A DNA stretch of 64,000 nucleotides from Acetobacterium fimetarium (GCF_014284475.1 NZ_WJBC01000005.1:1-64000); one strand, 5' to 3'; shown: positions 27,688 through 36,803, counted from the stretch's first letter. The notes: generated by a model from the sequence alone, not told the origin. Numbers and translations: made by a program.

Positions 27688-30186
27688 ATGAGCTGGGAAT
27701 TATTAGGACCCGATAAAATTATAAAAACGACAGAGTTATCTGATTATACAAATACCGAATTATATGTTCCGGAAGAACTCTCAGGATTTTTTGGAAGCGC
27801 GGGTGAACGGCTGGCACTAATCTATAACGGCCGTGAATATCCGGCATATGTTGAAACGGCAGGCGGCAATACAAAACTAAAACTGAGCAAAGTGCTGATT
27901 AAAAAGCTGGATGAAGCGTTTCCCCAATATGATTCCTGGTTTAGCGATATTAAAGAGCCGCAAAAGACACCCCGCTTGGTCATAACAAAAGAAAGCGATC
28001 ACTTCATCGTAAGACTGCTGACGGGAAATAAAGAGCCGGACATCAATAATGATGAAAGCAGCAGGACGGCAACAGAAAAAGCCGGACAGCAGAGATCAGG
28101 GCTGAATGAGCTGTTTAAAAAATGGATTTCCGGTTATCCGAATTATTATCCGCGCGACTTCAGATTCTCATTCAAGGATGTGATTAATGAAGAAATTCCG
28201 GGTGTTCTGGCGGGGCTTGAGCCGATCAAGTCCGGAAATTATACGGTTCAGGGTTTTGCCGGCGATACCCAGTGGGCGGAAATTCCATGGGTTATGGTGA
28301 CGGATAAGCGCATTGAAAACAGCATCGAAAACGGACTTCATCTTGCCTATTTTCTGGCAATGGACAGTGCAAAATTATACCTGTCCATTGTTTATGCACA
28401 AAGAGATGCAGGCAGAAGAACCCTTGCAGAGAAAGTGAACGGACTGCGACAAAAAGTCGATACCGGGAGTTTTAAAACGAATCAGCAGGAAATCGCCCTG
28501 CCGAATGCAATGCTGGTTTCAGGCACGCTCTGTTACCGTGAATACTCCGAGGACATGCCGCAAAACGAGGTACTCGAAGCAGAATTTGAAGCGCTCAGAA
28601 AAATCTACGATGCCTGTGTCAGGAGCGATTCGGTCCAGATGTCGGACACGAGTGAGGATCAGTCCAGCGAGGAAGAAAAGCAGCAGTCTGAAGAGCCGGA
28701 AGAGGCAGTGCCGGAAGACCGCACAGAGTCACTTTTGAATGAACTGTCTAACGAATCGGATGCAGAAGAAAAAAAAGAAGCGCCAGAAATCGCGCCGGAA
28801 ATAGAGAAGCCGGTGACCGCTGGTGCTGGAATCCCGTTTCATGAAGTCGACAATGAGCCGGATTCAGCGGCCAGTGCCGATCAGGAGCCGGAAATTACAA
28901 TGGCAGCTCAAACAGAAGCGCTGAAAAATGATTTTGCAACGGTTGTCGCGTTAGCTGAAGACATCAAACGGCAACAGCCGCATGTGGCGGTCACGGTAAA
29001 TCAAAACCAGGAAATCAGCCGGGATGAAAATGAAAAATCCGAAGATGAAAAAGGGCCTGAATTCGGCAGCGATTTAAAACCGTATCCACTCAGAAACGAG
29101 ACGCTGAAACCCTACCTTCAGCTGGTACTGGCAAAAATGGCAAACCGGGGATTCATTTATTCGTCAGAACTGATAAAAAGCTACTATCTTTCGTTAAAAT
29201 CGAAACCTTTTGTGATGATCCGGGGATACGTCGGCAGTGGCAAAACGAGCATGCCGCGGCTGTTTGCGGAAACGATTGGTGCCAATGCCGAGAATGGGCG
29301 ATATGTTCGCGTGCTGGTTGGAAAAAAATGGGAAGATGAAAAACAACTATTCGGATCGCTGGATAGTCGCGGCCATTTTATCCCCGGTCCGGTCATGCCG
29401 ATTCTGAAAAGTTCAAAAGACCATCCGGAAAAACCGCATTTTCTTCTTTTGGATGAAATGGATCAGTCCCCGGCAGAAGGCTATCTGCGCCGCCTACTGG
29501 AAGGAATCAACGGGAATGATGAACCGTTTCTAACTAGGGAGGATTTTGGCGCAGATGTTGGCGCCTTCAGAGAATACGGCGTGCTTGGCTTTCCGGATAA
29601 TCTTTATATCATTGGAACGATCAATCAAGGGCCGGAGAGCTATCCGATCGAGCCCAGAGTGATTGACAGCGGTAATACGCTTGAAATGCCGGCGGTTGAA
29701 ATCAGTGCTTTTCCAAATTTCGGAAGCCCGGTCGGAGAAAGTGAGTGGGACAACAATCAGTTTAAAATGCTGAATAACTCACAGGGGCTGCCGGAAATTA
29801 TCGAGCGGCTGATGGTTCTGTTGAATGAGCTTCAAAACATCCTCGTGAGTTTTGATCATCCCATCGGATACCGCGGGAAAAATGAGATCCTGGCTTTTGG
29901 GATCAATAGCGGGGTGGAAGGATTGTTCAGCGAACAGGAGGTCATTGATCTGGCCATCGTTCAAAGAATGCTTCCCATTCTAAAACAACAGCCAAAAATG
30001 AACCAGGATGTTTACCGCGAGCTGGCATGCTTTGGTTTAAAAAAAGAGATCAGGCAGCGTTTGCTGGATGAAAAATCATTGACGGCGTTTTGCCGCCAGC
30101 TTGAAGCGTTGTTGAAAGCAAAGGTGCTGCCCTGTCCCAGAAGCGGACGTCAGATTATCAGAATATTGAAAAACGCAATCAAATAG
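27688..30186 (+). CDS. McrB-like AAA+ ATPase with DUF3578 (MrcB-type) N-terminal domain
   Basis: 832 residues. Positions 1-115 are an undefined globular region; 139-311 match the DUF3578/MrcB N-terminal domain (GFAGDTQWAEIPWVMVTD, then GLHLAYFLAMDSAKLYLSI); 312-455 form an acidic low-complexity linker; 480-832 are an AAA+ module of the McrB/dynein-related type with Walker A at 513-521 (GYVGSGKTS), Walker B ending D589-E590 (LLLDEMDQ) and sensor-1 N646. The usual McrB GTPase signature N-T-x-D-R-S reads NQGPES here. DUF3578-McrB proteins usually pair with the nuclease McrC in type IV restriction, but none is next to it. The only partner is the YjbQ-like gene. Role unknown; defence is one possibility. 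Confidence 0.8.
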   Translation: MSWELLGPDKIIKTTELSDYTNTELYVPEELSGFFGSAGERLALIYNGREYPAYVETAGGNTKLKLSKVLIKKLDEAFPQYDSWFSDIKEPQKTPRLVITKESDHFIVRLLTGNKEPDINNDESSRTATEKAGQQRSGLNELFKKWISGYPNYYPRDFRFSFKDVINEEIPGVLAGLEPIKSGNYTVQGFAGDTQWAEIPWVMVTDKRIENSIENGLHLAYFLAMDSAKLYLSIVYAQRDAGRRTLAEKVNGLRQKVDTGSFKTNQQEIALPNAMLVSGTLCYREYSEDMPQNEVLEAEFEALRKIYDACVRSDSVQMSDTSEDQSSEEEKQQSEEPEEAVPEDRTESLLNELSNESDAEEKKEAPEIAPEIEKPVTAGAGIPFHEVDNEPDSAASADQEPEITMAAQTEALKNDFATVVALAEDIKRQQPHVAVTVNQNQEISRDENEKSEDEKGPEFGSDLKPYPLRNETLKPYLQLVLAKMANRGFIYSSELIKSYYLSLKSKPFVMIRGYVGSGKTSMPRLFAETIGANAENGRYVRVLVGKKWEDEKQLFGSLDSRGHFIPGPVMPILKSSKDHPEKPHFLLLDEMDQSPAEGYLRRLLEGINGNDEPFLTREDFGADVGAFREYGVLGFPDNLYIIGTINQGPESYPIEPRVIDSGNTLEMPAVEISAFPNFGSPVGESEWDNNQFKMLNNSQGLPEIIERLMVLLNELQNILVSFDHPIGYRGKNEILAFGINSGVEGLFSEQEVIDLAIVQRMLPILKQQPKMNQDVYRELACFGLKKEIRQRLLDEKSLTAFCRQLEALLKAKVLPCPRSGRQIIRILKNAIK

Positions 30187-30246
30187 AGCTGTTAAAAGGA
30201 TCAGAATCATGGAAGCTTTTGACAACCGGAATGAGCAAAAAAGACG

Positions 30247-30296
30247 AAGGCCCATTCTTTTATCTCGATGGATCCGAGAATAAAAGAATGGGTCTT
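30247..30296. terminator. Bidirectional terminator between the McrB-like gene and the CBS gene
   Basis: CCCATTCTTTTAT near 30251-30263 pairs with ATAAAAGAATGGG near 30280-30292, extended inward by CTCG/CGAG, giving a stem of about 17 bp. A T-rich tail exists on the minus strand (CTTCGTCTTTTTT) and a weaker one on the plus strand. Confidence 0.8.
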
Positions 30297-30332
30297 TATA
30301 AATCAAACTAAAAGCCAGGATGGCAGACCTTT

Positions 30333-30767
30333 TTATTCAGCCTTTTCAATGGAGAGACTGTTTTGCGGCAGATAGGTCATCAGTTCTTTTATTAACTCCT
30401 GCCGGCGCAAAATCCCGATAAAAATACCCTGATCGTCAACCAGGGGGATGAAGTTCTGATTGACGGCCAGTTCGACCAGATGTTCATAACTCTCATTGAT
30501 GCGTGCGACCTCGACTTTGGTTTTGAACTCGATATCCTTAATTTCAAAAGAATCCAAATCAATTTCGGGGTGTGATAAACTGAGATTCAAGGAGCGCAAC
30601 AGATCACCTTCACAAACGGTGCCAATGTACTGTCCTTTTTTATTGATGACTGGCAGTGCCGTATAATTCGTTATGATAAACATGTTATATGCCTGTTGAA
30701 ATGAATCGGTATTGGTTAGAAAGATCGTGTCACATTTTGGCAATAAATAGAATAAATGGTTTTTCAT
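30333..30767 (-). CDS. CBS-domain pair protein, DarB/CbpB-like
   Basis: A stand-alone tandem CBS (Bateman) protein of 144 residues with no other domain. CBS1 contains NMFIITNYTALPVINKKGQYIGTV and CBS2 contains VNQNFIPLVDDQGIFIGILRRQELIKEL. Length, layout and the ending IxRRxxLxEL are like B. subtilis DarB (YkuL) and Listeria CbpB, c-di-AMP-binding proteins that control Rel and pyruvate carboxylase. The gene is divergent from cdaA, the c-di-AMP synthase gene. The DarB/CbpB assignment is an inference from similarity recalled by eye plus neighbourhood; a generic CBS protein is the alternative. Confidence 0.75.
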   Translation of the reverse strand: MKNHLFYLLPKCDTIFLTNTDSFQQAYNMFIITNYTALPVINKKGQYIGTVCEGDLLRSLNLSLSHPEIDLDSFEIKDIEFKTKVEVARINESYEHLVELAVNQNFIPLVDDQGIFIGILRRQELIKELMTYLPQNSLSIEKAE

Positions 30768-30902
30768 GGAAATGAGCTCCTTATTCTTTAGTAAAAATTT
30801 GTGGAAATTTAAGATTTTTTAATTTTAACATGATTTTCAAAAGAATCCCTTAATAATTTTCTTAATGGTGACTGTAATAATGGGAAATAATTGATTTTTT
30901 TT

Positions 30903-30930
30903 TTGCGGAATGGCTTGGTTAGTGTATAAT
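30903..30930 (+). promoter_or_regulatory. Promoter of cdaA-cdaR
   Basis: TTGCGG at 30903-30908 and a perfect TATAAT at 30925-30930 with a 16-bp spacer, 30 bp before the cdaA start. Confidence 0.7.
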
Positions 30931-30960
30931 TAAAGCTAACAAACAGATGGGAAATACAGA

Positions 30961-31806
30961 ATGGAAGAATTTTTATTATATATACAATCGAGAATAACAG
31001 TCGCCAGCGTGATTGAAGTCTGCATTATCGCGTTTATTATCTACCGGCTTTTGTTGTGGATCAGGGGAACACAGGCGGAACAAGTCTTCAAGGGCTTGAT
31101 TCTGTTACTGTTTTGTGCGCCGCTCTGTTCATGGCTGGGTTTTACAACGTTGAATCTGATCATAACAAGCGCATTTACCTGGGCTTTTATTTTGATTGTC
31201 GTGGTTTTCCAGCCTGAGTTTCGATCCGCCCTGGAACAGCTTGGCAATAACCGGGTATTCAAAGAAATATTGAAAAAGCCGTCAATGGACTTTCTGGACA
31301 AGGATGTCGATAAGATCATCAAATCCGTAAAAATACTGGCAGAGGAAAAAACCGGGGCCCTCATTGTTCTGGAGAAAAATACCGGTCTTAACAACATTGT
31401 GGATACCGGCATCGAATTGGATGCGGAGATCAGCAGTGAATTGCTGGAGAATATTTTCACGCCCAATCGCCCGTTGCATGACGGTGCGGTAATCATCAAA
31501 CTCTGGTCGCGACAGGTTCGCGCTGCCGGATGTCTGTTGCCGCTGTCCGACAATCGGGCTCTGGGCAGCGAGCTCGGAACACGCCATCGGGCAGGGTTGG
31601 GAATGACAGAAAAATCAGATTCAGTGGTGATCATTGTATCGGAGGAAACCGGCCATATATCCTATGCCATCAAAGGAACGCTTTATCAGGATGTCATACC
31701 AGACTTGCTTACGCAGGTGATTTTGGAAAATTTCACAGTCAAAGAGGATGGCACTTACAACAGCGGATGGCTTCGTAAATTATGGGAGAATAAAGATGGC
31801 AAATAA
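30961..31806 (+). CDS. cdaA: Diadenylate cyclase CdaA
   Basis: Makes c-di-AMP from two ATP at the membrane. The 281-residue protein has three N-terminal hydrophobic segments and a DisA_N (DAC) domain with D174-G175-A176 (PLHDGAVI) and R208-H209-R210 (GTRHRAGLG), the two catalytic motifs. The cdaR start lies 11 bp inside its end. In most Firmicutes glmM follows cdaR; here it does not. The start ATG has only a weak ribosome site (GATGGG). Confidence 0.96.
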   Translation: MEEFLLYIQSRITVASVIEVCIIAFIIYRLLLWIRGTQAEQVFKGLILLLFCAPLCSWLGFTTLNLIITSAFTWAFILIVVVFQPEFRSALEQLGNNRVFKEILKKPSMDFLDKDVDKIIKSVKILAEEKTGALIVLEKNTGLNNIVDTGIELDAEISSELLENIFTPNRPLHDGAVIIKLWSRQVRAAGCLLPLSDNRALGSELGTRHRAGLGMTEKSDSVVIIVSEETGHISYAIKGTLYQDVIPDLLTQVILENFTVKEDGTYNSGWLRKLWENKDGK

Positions 31807-33007
31807 GAAGAAAATCCCGTTGCATGAAAAACTCATTCGTGTTTTTATCGCAATTGGAATCGCAATTACACTCTGGTTTATGGTTAATGGCAATGCAGAT
31901 ATGCTGATCACCCAGGATTTCAACAGCATCCCGATAACCCTTACCAATGCGGATACACTGGCGGGAAAAAATCTCGTTCTGGCAGAAGACAAAAATTACT
32001 ATCTGAATCTGCAGGTGAAGGGGACGGATAAAAGTCTTAGAAATACCAGCATGAAAGAGATAACAGCAGAAGTTGATTTAAGTGAAATCAAAGAAAAAGG
32101 CACCTATGATCTGGATGTTGATGTGAAGGGGCTGTCAAATTCTGTGATCGTCAGCAGCAAGAATCCGACAACGATTCAGATTGAAGTGGACAGCATTGTC
32201 AAAGAGGATCTGGGTGTTGACGTCGAAGTGGAAGGAAAGCCCGCCGATGACCGCGCTGTCATTTCCGCGGAAGCTTCCGAAAAGGTTGAAGTGGAAGGTC
32301 CTGAAGAATCCATTGCCAGAATCGATAAAATAATCGGGACCGCTGATGTCAACGGTCTGACCACCGACACGACGAAGCATGTAACGGTAACCGCCTATGA
32401 CGCTTCCGGGAATCCCATTGATGACGTCGAGATCCTGCCGAATGTGGTTTCAGCCGAAATCGTTTTGGGAAAAACGAAATCCATGAGCATCATCCCATCA
32501 ACGAGCGGTGCTCCAGCCAGCGGATACATTGTCACGGGTCTGGTGGTGGAGCCCTCAAAGGTCGTGATCGGGGCCAAAGAAAACCTGCTCAATGCGATTG
32601 ATTCGATTCCGATGGACGCCATTGATGTATCCGGACAGTCAAAAACATTTACCAAAGACGTCAGTCTGACGCCGCCAGCGGGATGCTATTTTTTAAACGA
32701 CAGCGGCAAGGTGAAAGTCACCGTTAATATTGAAACGCCGGTGGAAAAAAGTTTTACCCTGGATAAGGTCAATGTGACGAATTTAGGCGCGGGCTTGGTC
32801 GTTTCAAAAATAAAGGATTCGAAGGTCGTGCTGAAGTTAGAAGGCGCAAACAGCGTGATCAACAGTCAGAATGCCTCTCAAATTGAAGCATATGTCGACT
32901 GTGCCAATCTGGGCCCGGGAGAATATGAGCTGCCGATTCAGACGAATCTGTCTCAGGCGATTGTAAAATCGATCAGTCCGGCAAAAACGACTGTGACAAT
33001 TGAATAA
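31796..33007 (+). CDS. cdaR: CdaA regulatory protein CdaR (YbbR repeats)
   Basis: CdaR is anchored by one N-terminal membrane segment (about residues 14-34) and has extracytoplasmic YbbR repeats that modulate CdaA. The 403-residue protein shows several repeats with the pattern xVxVxV and LPPGVTxx-like turns. The ATG at 31796 is chosen because it gives MANKKKIPLHEKLI, a normal CdaR start, and a TGGGAG site lies upstream; in-frame upstream codons are deep inside cdaA. Confidence 0.93.
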   Translation: MANKKKIPLHEKLIRVFIAIGIAITLWFMVNGNADMLITQDFNSIPITLTNADTLAGKNLVLAEDKNYYLNLQVKGTDKSLRNTSMKEITAEVDLSEIKEKGTYDLDVDVKGLSNSVIVSSKNPTTIQIEVDSIVKEDLGVDVEVEGKPADDRAVISAEASEKVEVEGPEESIARIDKIIGTADVNGLTTDTTKHVTVTAYDASGNPIDDVEILPNVVSAEIVLGKTKSMSIIPSTSGAPASGYIVTGLVVEPSKVVIGAKENLLNAIDSIPMDAIDVSGQSKTFTKDVSLTPPAGCYFLNDSGKVKVTVNIETPVEKSFTLDKVNVTNLGAGLVVSKIKDSKVVLKLEGANSVINSQNASQIEAYVDCANLGPGEYELPIQTNLSQAIVKSISPAKTTVTIE

Positions 33008-33054
33008 GCAGAAAAATGAAAAAACAAAAAATTACATTAATTTACATTGACGTC

Positions 33055-33083
33055 TTGCAATTGACAATATTTTAACATATAAT
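33055..33083 (+). promoter_or_regulatory. Promoter of serC-serA
   Basis: TTGCAA at 33055-33060 and perfect TATAAT at 33078-33083 with a 17-bp spacer, 70 bp upstream of serC. Confidence 0.8.
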
Positions 33084-33152
33084 ATCAAGAAGTAGTTTTT
33101 TAAGAAAAGGACTACGCACACCAAATCATTATTTTTAAGGAGGAAATTAGAA

Positions 33153-34241
33153 GTGAAGAGAGTTTATAATTTTTCGGCTGGTCCATCTTGTTTACCAGTG
33201 GAAGTGTTACAAAAAGCTGCCGATGAAATGGTATCTTATGGGGATTCAGGAATGTCCGTGATGGAGATGAGTCACCGTTCGTCCTATTTCAGTGAAATTC
33301 TGCAAGATGCAAAAAGTCTTTTTAAAGAATTAATGAACGTGCCTGACAACTACGAAATTCTGTTTTTACAGGGTGGCGCATCGACTCAGTTTGCAATGAT
33401 ACCATTAAATCTTTTATCGAACAGCAATAAAGCAGATTTTATGATCACCGGCAGTTGGGCTAAAAAGGCATACAAAGAGTCTTCCCGTTATGGAGAAGCA
33501 AAGGTTATTGCATCATCCGAGGATAAAAACTTTTCCTACATCCCAAAGGTGAATCCCAAGGATTTTACACCAGATGCTGATTTCTTCCATATTTGCGTCA
33601 ATAATACAATTTATGGATCGCGTTTTACACCAGCGAATATACCAGATACAGGAAATGTTCCATTAGTTGGCGACATGTCCTCAAACATATTATCAGAAGT
33701 TTATGATGTTTCAAAATTCGGCTTGATTTATGCCGGTGCCCAAAAAAATATGGGACCTGCCGGTGTAACAGCTGTCATCATTCGCAAAGACTTAATCGGC
33801 CATGCTAAAGATTTCACCCCAACCATGCTTGATTACAAAATTCATGCAGATGCTGATTCTTGCTACAATACGCCACCATGCTACAGCATTTATGTATGTA
33901 AGCTTGTCTATGAATGGGTTAAAGCACAGGGCGGCGTCGCTGAACTGGAAAAAATCAATAAAGCAAAAGCGAAAAAACTGTATGACTTCATCGACAACAG
34001 CAAACTATTCAAAGGAACCGTTGTACCAGAAGACCGCTCAATCATGAATGTACCATTTATTACCGGTTCTGACGAATTAGATGCATTATTCGTTAAAGAG
34101 AGTAAAAAAGCCGGCATGGAAAATTTAAAAGGTCATCGAAGTGTTGGCGGTATGCGTGCAAGCATTTATAATGCAATGCCGATGGCTGGAATCGATACCC
34201 TGATTGATTTTATGAAGAAGTTTGAAAAAGAAAATGCCTAG
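33153..34241 (+). CDS. serC: Phosphoserine aminotransferase
   Basis: A PLP enzyme that converts 3-phosphohydroxypyruvate and glutamate to phosphoserine. The 362-residue protein has the N-terminal NFSAGPSCLP, the region GGASTQFAMIPLNLL and the PLP-lysine in GLIYAGAQKNMGPAGVT. The start is a GTG-preceded ATG with TAAGGAGG upstream. serA follows after 29 bp, so two consecutive steps of serine synthesis are co-transcribed. Confidence 0.97.
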   Translation: MKRVYNFSAGPSCLPVEVLQKAADEMVSYGDSGMSVMEMSHRSSYFSEILQDAKSLFKELMNVPDNYEILFLQGGASTQFAMIPLNLLSNSNKADFMITGSWAKKAYKESSRYGEAKVIASSEDKNFSYIPKVNPKDFTPDADFFHICVNNTIYGSRFTPANIPDTGNVPLVGDMSSNILSEVYDVSKFGLIYAGAQKNMGPAGVTAVIIRKDLIGHAKDFTPTMLDYKIHADADSCYNTPPCYSIYVCKLVYEWVKAQGGVAELEKINKAKAKKLYDFIDNSKLFKGTVVPEDRSIMNVPFITGSDELDALFVKESKKAGMENLKGHRSVGGMRASIYNAMPMAGIDTLIDFMKKFEKENA

Positions 34242-34270
34242 GCATTTTCACTGAGAAAGGAAATAAAACG

Positions 34271-35440
34271 TTGAACTATAAAGTACAAACACTCAATAAT
34301 ATATCAAAAAAAGCGTTGCGGGCACTGAATGATAAATACACCGTGCTTGACCAACCAGAAAATCCGGATGCCGTTCTTGTCAGAAGCTTCAAAATGCATG
34401 ACATGGATATCCCTGAAAGTGTTAAATTCATCGGTCGTGCCGGAGCGGGAGTCAACAACATTCCTCTGGAAAAATGTTCAGAACAGGGAATTGTTGTCTG
34501 CAACTCTCCCGGAGCCAATGCCAACGCTGTAAAAGAGCTGGTTATTGCCGGAATGCTGATGTCTTCCCGAAAAGTGGTTGACGGGGTTGAATGGGCCAAA
34601 ACACTGACAGACAAGGGTGACGACATCCCGGCTTTGGTTGAAAAAGGGAAAAGCACGTTTGCCGGCCCGGAACTATTCGGTAAGAAACTGGGCGTGATTG
34701 GTTTAGGTGCCATCGGCGTTCTTGTTGCCAATATGGCGGTTGATTTCGGCATGAAGGTTTACGGATTTGATCCGTTCATTTCCATCGATAATGCCTGGGG
34801 GTTGAGCCGAAAGGTAAAACGCTCGGTAAGCAAAGAAGCGATCTTCAAGAATTGCGATTACGTTACCATCCATGTTCCTTTCATGGAAGAAACGAAAGAT
34901 TTTGTCAATGCGGATTTATTAAAAGAAGCAAAACCGGGTTTGCGATTACTTAACTTTGCCCGCGGCGGACTTGTCAACTATGATGCCCTGGAACAGGCCA
35001 TTGAAGATGGTATTATCGATACCTACGTCGCTGATTTCCCGAATGAACGTCTGCTCAAAATGAAAAACGTCATCTGCATTCCTCATTTAGGGGCATCAAC
35101 ACCTGAAAGTGAAGAAAACTGTGCGGATATGGCCATCAATTCGATGAAAGAATATTTGGAAAATGGAAATATCATCAATTCAGTGAATTATCCTGACTGC
35201 AGCATGGGGATCTGTGAAACAACAAATCGCATTACCATCAATCATGCCAATGTACCAAACATGTTAGGCCAGATTACAAAAATACTGGCAGAGAATGACA
35301 TCAATATTTCAGTCATGAGCAATAAAAACAAAGGCGCATGGGCGTATACCATGATGGACGTTGACAGCAATGTTGGGGAAAACGTCAAGACGGCATTAAA
35401 AGGCATCAAAGGCGTAACCCGCGTTCGTATCATAAAATAA
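34271..35440 (+). CDS. serA: D-3-phosphoglycerate dehydrogenase
   Basis: Oxidises 3-phosphoglycerate as the first step of serine synthesis. The 389-residue protein has the substrate domain, a Rossmann fold with LGVIGLGAIGVLVANMA, the FARGGLVNYDAL segment, the catalytic histidine in CIPHLGAST, and a C-terminal ACT domain (NMLGQITKILAENDINISVMSN) for serine feedback. The start is TTG 34271, after AGAAAGGAAA; there is no closer ATG. It lies between serC and the DUF1015 gene. Confidence 0.96.
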   Translation: MNYKVQTLNNISKKALRALNDKYTVLDQPENPDAVLVRSFKMHDMDIPESVKFIGRAGAGVNNIPLEKCSEQGIVVCNSPGANANAVKELVIAGMLMSSRKVVDGVEWAKTLTDKGDDIPALVEKGKSTFAGPELFGKKLGVIGLGAIGVLVANMAVDFGMKVYGFDPFISIDNAWGLSRKVKRSVSKEAIFKNCDYVTIHVPFMEETKDFVNADLLKEAKPGLRLLNFARGGLVNYDALEQAIEDGIIDTYVADFPNERLLKMKNVICIPHLGASTPESEENCADMAINSMKEYLENGNIINSVNYPDCSMGICETTNRITINHANVPNMLGQITKILAENDINISVMSNKNKGAWAYTMMDVDSNVGENVKTALKGIKGVTRVRIIK

Positions 35441-35461
35441 CAAAGATAACAAAGAAAACAG

Positions 35462-35499
35462 GAAGTGGCTTCGGAATTATGAAGACCACTTCTTTCTTT
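35462..35499 (+). terminator. Hairpin with T-rich tail between serA and DUF1015
   Basis: GAAGTGG at 35462-35468 pairs with CCACTTC at 35486-35492, extended by CTTC/GAAG, followed by TTTCTTT. It could attenuate transcription into the DUF1015 gene, which starts 18 bp later. Confidence 0.6.
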
Positions 35500-35516
35500 A
35501 AAAAATGGAGGAAAAA

Positions 35517-36761
35517 ATGGCAACAATAAAACCTTTTAAAGCTGTTCGTCCCTTTCCGGAGAAGGCTCAGGACGTCGCAGCACTTCCTTACGATGTTTAT
35601 AACCGAAAAGAAGCAGCCGCTGCGGCAAGAGGGAAGTTAGACTCGTTCTTAAGAGTCGATCGCCCCGAAACGACGCTGGATGATCGGATAAAAATAAATG
35701 ATCCTTTGGTCTATGAGACCGCCAGAAAAAATCTGGAAAAACTCTTTTATCGGAATGCACTGACCCAGGACACGAAGGATTGCCTTTATATTTATGAACT
35801 GATCATGGATGGCAGAAGCCAGATTGGCCTGGTTGTCTGTACCGCGATTGATGAATACCTGGACAATACCATTAAAAAGCATGAGCTAACCCGGGCGGAT
35901 AAAGAAGCAGACCGGATTAAACATGTGGACGCCTGCGATGCCAACACTGGTCCCATTTTTCTGACCTACCGGGGCCAAGAATCAATTAATGTCATCGTGG
36001 ATCAATGGCGAAAAGAGAATGCGCCGGTTTATGACTTTGTATCAGATGACGGCATTACCCATCGCGCCTGGGTGATCGATGACGATTCCATCATCAATGG
36101 TCTCAGGGATCAATTCAAGCAGGTGGAAAGCCTCTATATCGCTGACGGACATCATCGTTCGGCTTCAGCAGTAAAAGTTAGCTTGATGCGCCGTGAAGCA
36201 AATCCCAATTATACGGGAGAAGAAGAATTCAATTATTTCCTTTCCGTGCTGTTCCCGGATGAACAGCTTTATATCATGGACTACAATCGGGTGGTGAAGG
36301 ATCTAAACGGACTCACGGTTGACGAGTTCTTAAAGGCGCTGTCAGAAAAATTCACGATTGAAGAACGCGGCGCAGAAGCCGTCAAGCCGGATAAAAAAGG
36401 AAGCTTTGGTCTCTATCTGGATGATAAATGGTATTTGCTGACGGTCAAAGAAGGCGTCTATGATGCCGATGATCCGGTGAATTCGCTGGATGTGGCGATC
36501 CTTCAGAACAATGTGCTCGTTCCGGTTCTGGGAATTGGTGATATCCGGACCGATGAGCGAATTGATTTTGTCGGTGGTATTCGCGGACTGAAAGAACTGG
36601 AACGCCGCGTCCATGATGATATGATGCTGGCTTTTGCCATGCATCCAACGTCCATTGACGAGCTGATGAATATTGCCGATGCTGATCTGCTGATGCCGCC
36701 AAAATCGACCTGGTTTGAGCCAAAATTGAGAAGCGGATTGTTTATTCACAAACTTTCCTGA
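35517..36761 (+). CDS. DUF1015 family protein
   Basis: A 414-residue protein of the DUF1015 family (COG4198), often found next to serA and serC in Clostridia. Its biochemical role is not established; a link with serine metabolism is suggested by gene order. Motifs visible are FKAVRPFPEKAQDVAALPYDV at the start and YIADGHHRSASA near residue 205, a pattern shared with hydrolase- or kinase-like members. The ATG at 35517 is chosen because GGAGG ends 5 bp upstream. Confidence 0.9.
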   Translation: MATIKPFKAVRPFPEKAQDVAALPYDVYNRKEAAAAARGKLDSFLRVDRPETTLDDRIKINDPLVYETARKNLEKLFYRNALTQDTKDCLYIYELIMDGRSQIGLVVCTAIDEYLDNTIKKHELTRADKEADRIKHVDACDANTGPIFLTYRGQESINVIVDQWRKENAPVYDFVSDDGITHRAWVIDDDSIINGLRDQFKQVESLYIADGHHRSASAVKVSLMRREANPNYTGEEEFNYFLSVLFPDEQLYIMDYNRVVKDLNGLTVDEFLKALSEKFTIEERGAEAVKPDKKGSFGLYLDDKWYLLTVKEGVYDADDPVNSLDVAILQNNVLVPVLGIGDIRTDERIDFVGGIRGLKELERRVHDDMMLAFAMHPTSIDELMNIADADLLMPPKSTWFEPKLRSGLFIHKLS

Positions 36762-36803
36762 TTCGATTCGAAAAGATAATTAATTGTTTGAAAAACAAGA
36801 CAT

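Noticed and set aside
27688-30186. Call as a complete McrBC restriction system
   Set aside because: No McrC-like nuclease gene on either side, and the McrB signature is changed.
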